Below, one piece after another: positions 17,160 to 26,194 of a DNA stretch of 64,000 bases (position 1 is its first letter; each line of letters opens with the position of its first letter). The notes beneath the pieces are model-generated. The model searched no databases and was not told the DNA's origin. It saw only the letters and a program-made list of their open reading frames with translations. A program made the translations under genes and the position numbers. Source of the stretch: Devosia neptuniae (GTDB lineage Bacteria; Pseudomonadota; Alphaproteobacteria; Rhizobiales; Devosiaceae); the NCBI RefSeq assembly GCF_025452235.1, contig NZ_CP104965.1:3530501-3594500 (forward strand). Reading direction: 5' to 3'.

Positions 17160-18217
17160 CAGCGCAGCCGCAATCCGCTGTTCTTGTCAAAAATCAACAG
17201 CCGCGGCGGATCAATATGGAGGTGGATCTTCTCATCCGGGCTCAACAACTCATGATCCCGCACCACAATGGAAATGTCCTCATCCCCAATCCGCGCCAGC
17301 ACTTCCTGCGCATCCCCGGTCGGCTCGACCACCACCACATTGGCCGGCACGCCAACATCCGCCAGCGTAATATGCTGCGGCCGCACGCCATAAACGATCT
17401 GCGTCCCCGCCGGCACATCCAGCGCCGTGCCCAATGGCAGCGTCGTGCCATTCTTCAGCGCTACATCCGTGCCGCCCTGGTAAACCGCCTCGAACAGATT
17501 GATTTCGGGCGAGCCGATAAAGCTCGCCACAAACAGGTTCACCGGATTGTTGTAGAGCTCCAGCGGCGCCCCGGCCTGCTCGATCTTGCCGCCATTCAGC
17601 ACCACAATTTTGTCGGCCATGGTCATGGCCTCGGTCTGGTCATGCGTCACATAAATCGTGGTCTTGCCCAATCGCTGATGCAGCCGCTTGATCTCGCCGC
17701 GCATCTTTACGCGCAGCTTGGCGTCGAGGTTCGACAGCGGCTCATCAAACAAAAATGCCCGCGGATTGCGCACGATGGCCCGCCCCATGGCGACACGCTG
17801 CCGCTGGCCGCCGGACAGTTCGCGCGGCAACCGGTTGATCAGCTTTTCCAGCCCCAAAATCTCCGCCGCCTCGTCCACCCGCTTCTTGATCTCAGCCTTG
17901 GGCGTGCCGGCGAGCTTGAGCGCGAAGCTCATATTGTCGGCCACTTTCATATGCGGATAGAGCGCATAATTCTGGAACACCATGGCCAGGTCCCGTTCCT
18001 TGGCCGGCATATTGTTCACCACCTTGCCGCCAATGGTGATCTGCCCGGAGGTAATGTCCTCAAGCCCGGCAATCATGCGCAACAAGGTCGATTTCCCGCA
18101 CCCCGAGGGCCCGACCAGCACGACAAATTCGCCATTGCCCATTTCAAGAGAAATGTCATTGAGCACAGTAACTTGCCCATAAGATTTTCCAACGCGCTTG
18201 AGCTCGATCTCAGACAT
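17159..18217 (-). CDS. sugar ABC transporter ATP-binding protein, UgpC/MsmX type
   Basis: A 352-aa ATPase of the carbohydrate-uptake class. Walker [10 protein letters not shown] lies near residues 37-45, the signature LSGGQRQRV near 134, Walker [16 protein letters not shown] near 153 and the H-loop THDQTEA near 191. A C-terminal TOBE/OB region follows (about 240-350) with the typical 'YGVRPQHI'. The ATG at 18217 has a strong GGAGGAG site. It is the only ATPase in the operon and should energise the two permeases encoded upstream at 23199-25093. The multi-sugar ATPases of this type often serve more than one transporter. Its stop overlaps the CaiB start (TGATG). Confidence 0.93.
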   Translation of the reverse strand: MSEIELKRVGKSYGQVTVLNDISLEMGNGEFVVLVGPSGCGKSTLLRMIAGLEDITSGQITIGGKVVNNMPAKERDLAMVFQNYALYPHMKVADNMSFALKLAGTPKAEIKKRVDEAAEILGLEKLINRLPRELSGGQRQRVAMGRAIVRNPRAFLFDEPLSNLDAKLRVKMRGEIKRLHQRLGKTTIYVTHDQTEAMTMADKIVVLNGGKIEQAGAPLELYNNPVNLFVASFIGSPEINLFEAVYQGGTDVALKNGTTLPLGTALDVPAGTQIVYGVRPQHITLADVGVPANVVVVEPTGDAQEVLARIGDEDISIVVRDHELLSPDEKIHLHIDPPRLLIFDKNSGLRLR

Positions 18218-18263
18218 TCTGGTCTCCTCCGAGGGGGAACGCACGAGGCGCTCCACCCCCACC

Positions 18264-18297
18264 ATGTCATTCCCGCGAAAGCGGGAACCTCTGTTTC
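18264..18297. repeat. single copy of the CCCGCGAAAGCGGG repeat inside the operon
   Basis: A copy of the 34-base intergenic element (ATGTCATTCCCGCGAAAGC...) lies in the 89-base gap between the second ADP-ribosylglycohydrolase gene and the ABC ATPase gene. Its core TTCCCGCGAAAGCGGGAA forms a GAAA-loop hairpin that could modulate the downstream part of the transcript. Confidence 0.8.
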
Positions 18298-18306
18298 ACT
18301 TGCGGC

Positions 18307-20406
18307 TTACGCCGTCTCGACAATCTCAATCCGGCCAACGCCAATCCGCCCGGCTGAAGCCAGTCGAATGCCCGTCATGCCGTAGGCGTAGCTTGCGTCC
18401 GCTGCTTCGATCAGCACCTTGCCATCGACAGCAAAGCTTAGCCGGTCACCCTTGAGCGTAAACTCAAACGAATAGCTCTTGCCGGTTTCGACCTTGAACG
18501 GCGCTCGCGCCAGCACGGTGCTGCCGAAATCCTCCTTGAGGATCACCACCTCATCGCCCTCGAACCCGGCCGCATAGAACCGCCCCGTGCCCTGCACCCG
18601 CGCCGTCACCAGCTGCGAGATACCCGACAGTCGCTGCACATCGGCCGTCACGCTCAGGTCCCGCGCATAGTAATGCCCGGTCCACAGATCGGCGTCCGTC
18701 GCCGTATGCCCCTGAATGCGGTCACCCGACTTGCTCCAGTGCCCCCGGTTCCAGGTAAAGCGCGTGATGGAGCCCAGCTCCTGCACTTCCCGCGCCGGCT
18801 CGATCACCGTCTTGCCCGCTCCACCGATCTGGAAATCGGCCAGGAACAGCCGCCCCAGGAACTTCAGCCGCCCGAAATATTCGATGGAAATACCCACCTC
18901 GTCGATTGCCTCATCGCCTTCCGGCACCACAAAGCTGATCTCCTGCCAGCCCTCGGCCGATGGCACATGCCAAGCCCCCGTCTCCTCGATGGCCCCGCTC
19001 ATCGTCCGGCGGATATAGGGCGCAATCCGCAGATTGCCGTCGCCATTCCACGGATCGAGCCACACCTTGAAGCTCACCGTCTGCCCGGCATCGAGCACCG
19101 GCGAGAACATCGGGCGATAACGCTCATCGTCAAAATCGGCCCGGCGGTAGAATGGCTTCCAGAATACCCGGCCGCCCTGCCCGCGCTCCAGTCGGTCGAG
19201 CTGGATTTCCAGCGACCCGCGCGCCCCCTCGGTATGCCGCTCCGTTCCGCCCTTGAGCGTGATCTGGTTGAACCCCTCGGTGCGGAAACCATGTGTCGCT
19301 CCCGGCAGATCGAAATCGAACCGCACCCCACGCCGCGTCATGTCTTCCAGCCACAGCGCCGGCACATCACGCCCCGCCAATTGCAGCGCCAGCACCGTCA
19401 ATTCCCGCGCAAAGCTCGGGATATCGACAATGTTGATCGAGCCGACAATGCCCGACGCCACCAGGAAATCATTGATCGGCTTGCGATACTTGTCCCAGCC
19501 CGGCTGCAGCCCCTCGAACGTGCCGACGATCGCGCCCGCATTGCCCGCATTACAGTCCGTATCCCAGCCCGCCATGGTCGCAATCTCGACCGTGCGCGGC
19601 AGTTCGCCCTTGCCATAAAGGATCGACATGATGGTCACACCCGCATTGGGAATGATGTGGCAAACGCCCGGATAGCGGTCATAGCCCCACTCGGCCGTCA
19701 GCATGTCGCGGCAAGCGCGCCAATCATCGGGATTGGCCCCGTAGAAGTCGATCACCGCCTGGCAAACCCGCGCATAGGTCGAGCTTGCGTCGATCGTCCC
19801 CATCGCCGTGGCGATAATCTCGTCAATCGACTTCGCCTCAAACGCCGCCGCAATCGCCGCCGCGCAGAACCGCGCGCCATTGAGCCCGTCGCCATCATGG
19901 GCCACCGATGCCGCCATGGCCGACATATCCGCCGCCTTCTGCGGATTGCCCGGATTCACCCAGCCCCAGCTATCGATGAAAATCTGCCCGCCGATCTGCT
20001 CGGCCACAGTCGTCCCGTTCTGCGCAATCGAGCCCGATTGCGGCGCCGGAATGCCCGCTCGCAGGTTCCGATAAGCCGTGTGCTCGGTCGAAACGCCAAA
20101 CCCGCCCCACCAATACATGCCATGCTCTTCGGCGGCATAGTTCAGCCAGGTCTTGCCGACATCGGCCGCGGTCGCGTTCAGCCCATAATCGCGCAGCGCC
20201 CGAATGAAATAGACCGGACCATTGGTGTCATCATCCGCCGCGAAGTTCTTGAAATCGCGCAGATATTGCGTCACCTCGCCATAGGTCTTCTGGATGCGCT
20301 CATAGCTCCAGATGGTCGGCTCCACCGGGGCGCCCAGGCGCACGCCAATGGCCTTGCCGATAAAGCCGGCATAGATTTTTTCAAGAATTTGGATTTCGGA
20401 GAGCAT
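18307..20406 (-). CDS. ADP-ribosylglycohydrolase-family protein with C-terminal beta-sandwich domains
   Basis: A 699-aa protein. Residues 1 to about 350 are an ADP-ribosylglycohydrolase (DraG/ARH) fold that keeps both metal-binding signatures, DDDT at 58-61 and WDTDCNAG at 281-288. The remaining 350 residues look like two all-beta modules. The first, about 365-520, is rich in Phe/Trp and resembles a carbohydrate-binding jelly roll. The second, about 540-699, ends in FTLKGDRLSFAVDGKVLIEA, as in laminin-G/DUF1080-like folds. There is no signal peptide, so it appears cytosolic. In a sugar-transporter operon, hydrolysis of an imported N- or O-glycoside is more likely than removal of ADP-ribose from protein. 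The substrate is unknown. Confidence 0.87.
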   Translation of the reverse strand: MLSEIQILEKIYAGFIGKAIGVRLGAPVEPTIWSYERIQKTYGEVTQYLRDFKNFAADDDTNGPVYFIRALRDYGLNATAADVGKTWLNYAAEEHGMYWWGGFGVSTEHTAYRNLRAGIPAPQSGSIAQNGTTVAEQIGGQIFIDSWGWVNPGNPQKAADMSAMAASVAHDGDGLNGARFCAAAIAAAFEAKSIDEIIATAMGTIDASSTYARVCQAVIDFYGANPDDWRACRDMLTAEWGYDRYPGVCHIIPNAGVTIMSILYGKGELPRTVEIATMAGWDTDCNAGNAGAIVGTFEGLQPGWDKYRKPINDFLVASGIVGSINIVDIPSFARELTVLALQLAGRDVPALWLEDMTRRGVRFDFDLPGATHGFRTEGFNQITLKGGTERHTEGARGSLEIQLDRLERGQGGRVFWKPFYRRADFDDERYRPMFSPVLDAGQTVSFKVWLDPWNGDGNLRIAPYIRRTMSGAIEETGAWHVPSAEGWQEISFVVPEGDEAIDEVGISIEYFGRLKFLGRLFLADFQIGGAGKTVIEPAREVQELGSITRFTWNRGHWSKSGDRIQGHTATDADLWTGHYYARDLSVTADVQRLSGISQLVTARVQGTGRFYAAGFEGDEVVILKEDFGSTVLARAPFKVETGKSYSFEFTLKGDRLSFAVDGKVLIEAADASYAYGMTGIRLASAGRIGVGRIEIVETA

Positions 20407-20418
20407 CAGAAAAGTCTT

Positions 20419-21582
20419 TCAAACAAGAGTAAGGCGAGCGCGCTGGCGCGCTTCGGCGGCTTGGTGATCGGCCGTGAGAATGGTCTTGGCCGTTTCGGTA
20501 AAAGCATCGGCCGATGCGGTCAGGTCGAGCCGATTGGCGCTATCGAGCAGCGCCCGGTCTTCAGCGAGAATGACGCTTTCGCCATGCAGCGCGCCCAGGA
20601 TCGCCCCGGCCATGACGCCGATTGAATCCGTATCCCGCCCCGAATTGATCCCGTCTTCGATCGACACCCGGAACGCCCCGTCATTGAGCAGGCAAAAGCC
20701 CAGCGCCAGCGGCAGCTCCTCGATCGCATTGAGCCGGCTGGGCCGATAGGCGTCGGTCAGCCGCCCCACCCGCTCGGGGCTGTGGTTCACATCGTCCCCC
20801 ATGGGCGAATATTTGGCGATAGCCGCATGGAACGCGTCGCATACCGCCGCATGGCTCGCGCCGGTGCCGCGCAACTCGCGCGCAATCGCGGCAATCTCCA
20901 CAATGGCGTTGCGTGTCCCGTCCTTGGCCACGCCAATCGCCGCGTCGACAATGGCGTCAATGCTGGTATTAGGCACAAAAGCCGCCGCCACCGCCGCCGC
21001 CATCACCCCGGCCGCTTCCAGCCCAAAACTCTCCTGGTGTCCCGAAGCAAAGGCGATCGCCTCGTCATAGGCCGCCTTGGGGTCCGCCGCATTAGTCACG
21101 CCAATCGGCGCGATATACATAGCCGCCCCGCAATTGACCATGTTCCCGATCCCGCCCTGCCGCGGGTCGCACGAACTCAGCTGATGTCGCTGGAAAATCC
21201 ACTTTTCGGGGTAAAACAGCCGGTCGATCAACATCGCCTCGCGCTGCAATTCAGGCACCCAGCGCGGCTTCCAGGCGATCTCGCGCACCATGCCGTCCGC
21301 CATGTCCCAGGCGTCCAGATGCCGGCGCACATCGGCGTAAATGTCCATCAGCGCCAGCGTCATCAGCGTGTCGTCGGTGACAATGCCGTCCCCGCGCACC
21401 CGGTTATTGCGCGCCTCGGGCGCCATATCCATCTTGTGCCAGCGCGTCTTGAGCGAGGTCACCCGGCCATAACGCGCCCTGATATCGGCCGCCGACAGCT
21501 TCTCCACCGGCGCGCCGAGCGCATCGCCCAGGGCAATGCCGTGCAACATGGCGCGGACCCGGCCGCGAAGGGAATTTGGCAT
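20419..21582 (-). CDS. ADP-ribosylglycohydrolase family protein
   Basis: A 387-aa stand-alone ADP-ribosylglycohydrolase-fold protein, with TDDT at residues 69-72 and GRDTDSIG near 322, both expected to bind the dinuclear metal centre. It has no extra domains and no signal peptide. I chose the ATG at 21582; a GTG 11 codons upstream is an alternative. The gene lies directly before the larger family member with a 12-base gap, so the operon makes two different hydrolases of one fold. They are not near-identical copies: the metal signatures and flanking sequences differ, which suggests two steps or two substrates rather than a fresh duplication. Confidence 0.9.
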   Translation of the reverse strand: MPNSLRGRVRAMLHGIALGDALGAPVEKLSAADIRARYGRVTSLKTRWHKMDMAPEARNNRVRGDGIVTDDTLMTLALMDIYADVRRHLDAWDMADGMVREIAWKPRWVPELQREAMLIDRLFYPEKWIFQRHQLSSCDPRQGGIGNMVNCGAAMYIAPIGVTNAADPKAAYDEAIAFASGHQESFGLEAAGVMAAAVAAAFVPNTSIDAIVDAAIGVAKDGTRNAIVEIAAIARELRGTGASHAAVCDAFHAAIAKYSPMGDDVNHSPERVGRLTDAYRPSRLNAIEELPLALGFCLLNDGAFRVSIEDGINSGRDTDSIGVMAGAILGALHGESVILAEDRALLDSANRLDLTASADAFTETAKTILTADHQAAEARQRARLTLV

Positions 21583-21675
21583 GTATTCAACTTTCACTTC
21601 TGACAGTCGCCCCACCCTCTATCCTCCATGGGAGGAGAGGGATGGAGGGTGAGGCCCCTGTCGTTACTCAGATGC

Positions 21676-23082
21676 CTACTTCAACACAGTCCGCGCATAC
21701 TCATTCAGCCGGCTCCCGCCCGCCGCTTCCCATTCCGCGACATAGGCATCCCACTGGTCCATTCCGGCTTCACCGGAGATGAACTTGTAGACCCAGGCGC
21801 GATAGACGCTTTCGGTAGCATCGAGGTCCGCCGCATAATCAGCCGGGAACACAAACGCATTGTCCGGCTTGAAATTGTCCGACACCTGCTTGAGCGAGGC
21901 TTGTGCGGCTTCGCTCATCCAGGGGGTCGGCGGCGTCCAATTGGCGGCTGCAAAGAACCGCGCATACCAGGTGCTGATCTTGTCGGTCATCGTGTAGGTG
22001 TCGCCCGACTTGGTATATTCCTCGCCTTCAAAACCGAGGCGGTCGAGCAATTGGCCTTCCGGGCTCGCCATGAAATCGAGCAGCGCCATCACCGTGTCCT
22101 TGTGCTCGGAGAGCGAGGACATGGCAAAGCCGCGCGCTTCCTTGGATACGTCGATGGCCTGATTGCCCTGCCCGGCCGGCCCCTTGGGCGGCGCCAGCAG
22201 CACCAGTTCAGTGCCTGGATGCACCTGGCGCATCTTGCCGCCATAAATGTCGATGACTTCCGCGGACGAGCCGAAGATCACACCGGCCTTGCCGGTATAG
22301 AACTTGTCTTCCTTCACATCGAATTTGGACGTGATGTATTCGGGGTCAAACAGGCCCTTCTCGCGCAACGAGGCATAGAAGGCGATCTTGTCCTTCTCCT
22401 GGCTGGTAATGCGGGAATTGACCCACTCGCCAGCCTCATTCTTCATCCAACTCCCGGTCACCCCGAAGGCCTGGTTGAAGATGGAATCCAGCTCATTGGT
22501 ATTGTCGGCCGTGGTCACGCCATAGGTATTGGCCACCCCGTCGCCGTCGAAATCACCATCCTTGATGGCGGTGAACAGGGCGACATAATCCTCAACCGTC
22601 TGCGGCGCCGGCAGGCCTGACTTTTCCAGCCAATCCTTGCGGATCACCGGCTGCGGCATGCGCGGCGGATAGACGTAAAGCAGGTACGGATAATTGGCCA
22701 ACCGCTCCACGTTGTGGGGGTACAGCGCCGCCTTCAGGTTCGGCGATTTCTCGATCCAGGGCGTCAGATCTTCCAGAATCCCCTGCTCCACCATCTTGGC
22801 GTCGCCACCCTGGAAATAGATCAGGTCTGGAATATCACCCGACAGCAGCATGACGCTGAGCGCATCGGCATAGCCGGAGCTGGGCAGGTCAACGATCTGG
22901 ATATCGATCTCGGTCCCCTTGGCCGCCATCGCTGCCTCGATCCGCTCGATATGCTTCACATCGGGTGGATTGGTACTCACCAGATCCTTGCTGACCATCC
23001 TTATCACCACCGGCTCGGCAAATGCCGGCGCAATGGCAAATGCCAGCGCACTCGTCGCCAGCAACAGTTTCCTCATAAGCAT
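21676..23082 (-). CDS. extracellular sugar-type ABC solute-binding protein
   Basis: A 468-aa periplasmic binding protein of the family-1 (carbohydrate) class, closest in layout to the LplA/YtcQ group. The signal peptide MLMRKLLLATSALAFAIAPAF is expected to be cut after AFA near residue 22. The ATG at 23082 has a strong TAGGAGGAG site. The body contains the PDLIYFQGGDAKMVEQGIL stretch that forms the hinge region in this family. It partners with the two permeases immediately upstream in the operon. LplA-type systems carry oligosaccharides or glycosides; the ligand here is unknown and may be the glycoside that the two downstream hydrolases attack. Confidence 0.91.
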   Translation of the reverse strand: MLMRKLLLATSALAFAIAPAFAEPVVIRMVSKDLVSTNPPDVKHIERIEAAMAAKGTEIDIQIVDLPSSGYADALSVMLLSGDIPDLIYFQGGDAKMVEQGILEDLTPWIEKSPNLKAALYPHNVERLANYPYLLYVYPPRMPQPVIRKDWLEKSGLPAPQTVEDYVALFTAIKDGDFDGDGVANTYGVTTADNTNELDSIFNQAFGVTGSWMKNEAGEWVNSRITSQEKDKIAFYASLREKGLFDPEYITSKFDVKEDKFYTGKAGVIFGSSAEVIDIYGGKMRQVHPGTELVLLAPPKGPAGQGNQAIDVSKEARGFAMSSLSEHKDTVMALLDFMASPEGQLLDRLGFEGEEYTKSGDTYTMTDKISTWYARFFAAANWTPPTPWMSEAAQASLKQVSDNFKPDNAFVFPADYAADLDATESVYRAWVYKFISGEAGMDQWDAYVAEWEAAGGSRLNEYARTVLK

Positions 23083-23198
23083 TGCAGTCTCCTCCTAGTG
23101 TTTTTGGTAGCCACTCAGCCGCTTGCGCGGGATTTTGGTTGTGTCTCGAAAATTCCCCACCCACCGTGTCATCGCGGAGAGTGGAAATACCGGTGGCC

Positions 23199-24101
23199 TC
23201 ATCCCTTCAACGCCCCCGACATCGTCCCCTTGGTGAAGAACTTTAGAATCAGCGGGTAGATCACCAGGATCGGCACAATGGTCAGGATGATCATCCCGGC
23301 CTTGAGCGCCCGCAGGTCGATCTGGCTGGCGCCCGTGTAGTTGTTCGCCGCGTCCACCCCGACAATGGCCAGCTTGTCCCCGCCGATCACGAATTGCCGG
23401 AGCACCACCTGCAGCGGCCACTTGCCCTGATCAGTGATGTAGATCATCGCCCGGAAAAACTCGTTCCAGTGGAACACGATGTAGAACAGGGTGATCGTCG
23501 CCAGCGCCGGCTTGGCCAGCGGCAGCACCACATACCAAAAGGTCTGGAACGCGTTGGAGCCGTCCAGCTCGGCTGCATCGAGCAATTCCTGCGGAATTTC
23601 TTCGAAGAACCGGATCAGGATGATCAGATACCAGGCATTGACCAGCTTGAAGAAGATCACCGACCAATAGCTGTCCAGCAGCCCCAGCCGCTTGTTGACG
23701 AAATAATCCGGGATAATGCCGGGGTCGAACACGATGGTGACCAGCACCATGATGAACAATATCCGCCGCCCCGGCAGGCCCGGCCGCGATAGCCCCCAGG
23801 CCATCAGCGCCGTGAAGATGATGTTGAGCAGCGTGCCCGCCCCGGTGATCAGGATCGAATTCAGCAGCCCTGCCCGCACATTGGGGTGGTTGATCAATAG
23901 CGTCCATACATCGAACGACAGTCCACGCGGCAGCACTTCCATGCCGCTCATCCCCGGTAGCTTGGCCGGGTCCGATAGCGACACCGCCAGCAGGTTCAGC
24001 AGCGGCTGTACCGTCACCACCACCAGCAGCAGCAGCGTCGAAACGATGATCGCATATTCCACGCGCTCGAGCGGGGTGCGGCGATTATTGGCGGCCATCA
24101 C
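23199..24101 (-). CDS. carbohydrate ABC transporter permease (YtcP/LplC type)
   Basis: A 300-aa inner-membrane permease with six hydrophobic segments, beginning MMAANNRRTPLERVEYAII. The EAA motif region is ELLDAAELDGSNAFQTFWYVVLP near residue 194, followed by the conserved TITLFYIVFHWNEFF. The C-terminus LKFFTKGTMSGALKG is the hallmark end of this subfamily. It starts four bases inside the stop of the partner permease gene. A 116-base gap separates it from the downstream binding-protein gene. Together the two permeases form the translocation channel powered by the UgpC-type ATPase. Confidence 0.93.
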   Translation of the reverse strand: MMAANNRRTPLERVEYAIIVSTLLLLVVVTVQPLLNLLAVSLSDPAKLPGMSGMEVLPRGLSFDVWTLLINHPNVRAGLLNSILITGAGTLLNIIFTALMAWGLSRPGLPGRRILFIMVLVTIVFDPGIIPDYFVNKRLGLLDSYWSVIFFKLVNAWYLIILIRFFEEIPQELLDAAELDGSNAFQTFWYVVLPLAKPALATITLFYIVFHWNEFFRAMIYITDQGKWPLQVVLRQFVIGGDKLAIVGVDAANNYTGASQIDLRALKAGMIILTIVPILVIYPLILKFFTKGTMSGALKG

Positions 24102-25093
24102 CAGACTCCCTTGCCGGTCAGTCGTTTGGAAAACAGATGCGCCAGCAGGATCAGCAACATGCCCAGCACGGCCTTGAACAGGCCCGCCGCCGTCGCCAGC
24201 GAGTATTCCCCGGTCTGCAAGCCGATGCGGTAGACGTAGGTGTCAACGATATCGATCTGGCTGCGCACCACGTCGTTGGAGAAGTTGATCACCTGGTTGA
24301 GGTCGGCACTGAGGAACATGCCGGCATTGAGGATGAACAGCGTGGCAATGGTCGGCACGATCCCCGGAATGGTCACATAGAGGATTTTCTGCCAGCGATT
24401 GGCCCCGTCCATTTCCGCCGCGTCATACAGCGCCTGGTCGATGGCGATGATCGCTGCCAGATAGAGCAGGCTGTCCCACCCCGCCGAGCGCCACATTTCC
24501 GAGAACACCAGTACCCAGCGGATCGCGCCGGTATCGGTCATGTAGGATTTCGGCTGCCCGCCAAAGAAGCCGGTAATGTCGTTGACCACGCCATCGCTCG
24601 GTGACAAGGCCGCGATGAACACGCCGGCGATCACCACCCAGCTCAAGAAGTGCGGCAGATACACTGCCGACTGGATGAATTTGCGCAGCGATCCGCTCCG
24701 CACTTCATTCAGCATCAGCGCCACCACGATCGGCACCGGAAAGACGAACAGCATTTTCATGCCGGAAATGATCAGCGTGTTGACCAACACCTGCCAGAAC
24801 ACTGGCGAGGTGAACAGCACCTGGAAATGCTTCAGCCCCACCCAGATATTGGGCGGGATGATCCGCACCTGCTCGAACGCGATCTTGGCTTCCCAGATCG
24901 GCAGATAGTGAAACAGGATGAAGAAAATGATGCCCGGCGCCATCATGGCGTAATAGGGCCACCATTGCCGCACCTTCGCGCCGAAACCGCCCGTCGATGC
25001 TAACAGTCCGTTAGCAGATTCGGCCTCTGCGTGCGCGGGAACGTTCCCAATGTCAGGCGCCGTAACGCGGCGCAGCCCTGGCTTCACAACCAT
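24098..25093 (-). CDS. carbohydrate ABC transporter permease (LplB type)
   Basis: A 331-aa permease of the LplB/YteP group. After about 45 cytoplasmic residues come six membrane segments, with the family marks IIFFILFHYLPIWEAKIAFE, the EAA-type loop YDAAEMDGANRWQKILYVTIP near residue 231 and a C-terminal LFSKRLTGKGVW. A GGGAGG site precedes the ATG at 25093. The early coding sequence (codons for GNVPA, about residues 16-20) contains a perfect GGGAACGTTCCC palindrome, a likely operator for the LacI-family repressor encoded 13 bases upstream. It is the first transporter gene of the operon. Confidence 0.93.
   Translation of the reverse strand: MVVKPGLRRVTAPDIGNVPAHAEAESANGLLASTGGFGAKVRQWWPYYAMMAPGIIFFILFHYLPIWEAKIAFEQVRIIPPNIWVGLKHFQVLFTSPVFWQVLVNTLIISGMKMLFVFPVPIVVALMLNEVRSGSLRKFIQSAVYLPHFLSWVVIAGVFIAALSPSDGVVNDITGFFGGQPKSYMTDTGAIRWVLVFSEMWRSAGWDSLLYLAAIIAIDQALYDAAEMDGANRWQKILYVTIPGIVPTIATLFILNAGMFLSADLNQVINFSNDVVRSQIDIVDTYVYRIGLQTGEYSLATAAGLFKAVLGMLLILLAHLFSKRLTGKGVW
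25037..25048. promoter_or_regulatory. LacI-family operator palindrome inside the first permease gene
   Basis: GGGAACGTTCCC is a perfect 12-bp palindrome with a central CpG, the usual form of LacI/GalR-family operators. It lies 45-56 bases inside the permease coding sequence and 11 of its 12 bases match the site upstream of the repressor gene at 26195-26206. A bound repressor here would act as a roadblock to transcription of the transporter genes. Confidence 0.6.
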
Positions 25094-25105
25094 CCTCAGT
25101 CCTCC

Positions 25106-26152
25106 CTACCCCGCAGCAACGCGCTTGGGGGCTGGCACCGACAGATCGGCGAGTGAGCCTCGCTCTATCAGCCGGCACGGCATATAGATCCGGCCATGTT
25201 CGGGCCGGTGTTCGATTTCGTCGAAGAGCTGTTCCACTGCCCGCACGCCGATTTCGCGGCCCGGCTTGGCAATCGTGGTCAGCCCCGGCCAGGCAAATTC
25301 GCCCGACGGAATGCCGTCAAAACCAATGATCGATACATCTGCCGGGCAATTCAGCCCCGCCTCGCGCACCGCCATCATGGCGCCCAGCGCCATCATGTCA
25401 TTGGCAGCAAATACACAGACATGCCCGACATGCGGCCGCTCCAGCAGTCGCCGCATTGCCTCGCGCCCGCCCTCGACCGTGTATTCGCCATCTTCCATGG
25501 CCAATATGCCGGGGTCGATATCGCGTTCCACGCAATGCTCATGCACCGCCCGCAAGAACCGCGCCCGCGCCAGTCTCGACTTGGGTCCGACGATAAAGCT
25601 TGGCGCAGAATGTCCTTTTGAAACAAGATGATCCATCCCAAGCCTCACAGCCTGGGTGATATCCGAACCGACGCTCGATATGTCGGCAAACCGTTCGGCG
25701 CTCGATCCGATGAACACGAATGGCAGCCCAAAACGATGATGATCGTCGAAATTATCGGCCACCGGATTGATGATCGCGCCATCCACCCGCGCCCGCCGCA
25801 GCGTACCAATATGGGTGGCTTCCTTGGCCGCATCCCAGTCCGACGAGAACACCAGCAGCGACGCGCCACTCTCCGCCGCCCGGTCCTGCGCGCCGCGCGC
25901 TACCTCACCCCAGAACGGGTTGGTGATATCGGGAATGACCAGCCCAAGCATGCCCGAGCGTCCCGATCGCATGCCCACCGCCAGGTGGTTGCGCTCATAG
26001 CCCGTCGCCGCCGCCGCGCGCAAAACCCGCTCGCGCGTCTCGTCATTGATATTGCCCGAACCGGCAAGCGCGCGCGCCGCCGTGCTCTTGGACACGCCAG
26101 CGCGTTCTGCCACATCAATGATGGTCGGCCGACGATTGCGGCTGCTATTCAT
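25106..26152 (-). CDS. LacI family transcriptional regulator
   Basis: A 348-aa LacI/GalR-type repressor. It has an N-terminal helix-turn-helix (TIIDVAERAGVSKSTAARAL, residues about 10-29) and hinge, then a periplasmic-binding-protein-like effector domain with the family words GMLGLVIPDITNPFWGEVARG and VFAANDMMALGAMMAVREAG. The ATG at 26152 puts the helix-turn-helix at the correct distance from the N-terminus. A longer frame from 26245 would run through the promoter. The gene heads the operon and is itself preceded by an operator-like palindrome overlapping a promoter, so autoregulation is expected. The inducer should be the transported sugar or glycoside, which is unknown. Confidence 0.93.
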   Translation of the reverse strand: MNSSRNRRPTIIDVAERAGVSKSTAARALAGSGNINDETRERVLRAAAATGYERNHLAVGMRSGRSGMLGLVIPDITNPFWGEVARGAQDRAAESGASLLVFSSDWDAAKEATHIGTLRRARVDGAIINPVADNFDDHHRFGLPFVFIGSSAERFADISSVGSDITQAVRLGMDHLVSKGHSAPSFIVGPKSRLARARFLRAVHEHCVERDIDPGILAMEDGEYTVEGGREAMRRLLERPHVGHVCVFAANDMMALGAMMAVREAGLNCPADVSIIGFDGIPSGEFAWPGLTTIAKPGREIGVRAVEQLFDEIEHRPEHGRIYMPCRLIERGSLADLSVPAPKRVAAG

Positions 26153-26194
26153 AAACCCATCCCAAAACGGCTTCTGCTGGCCATTTCCATTGAT

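Noticed and set aside
18673..20625. A 650-codon open frame opposite the large ADP-ribosylglycohydrolase gene
   Set aside because: It is rich in Arg, His and Pro, has no family pattern and spans the boundary of two real genes.
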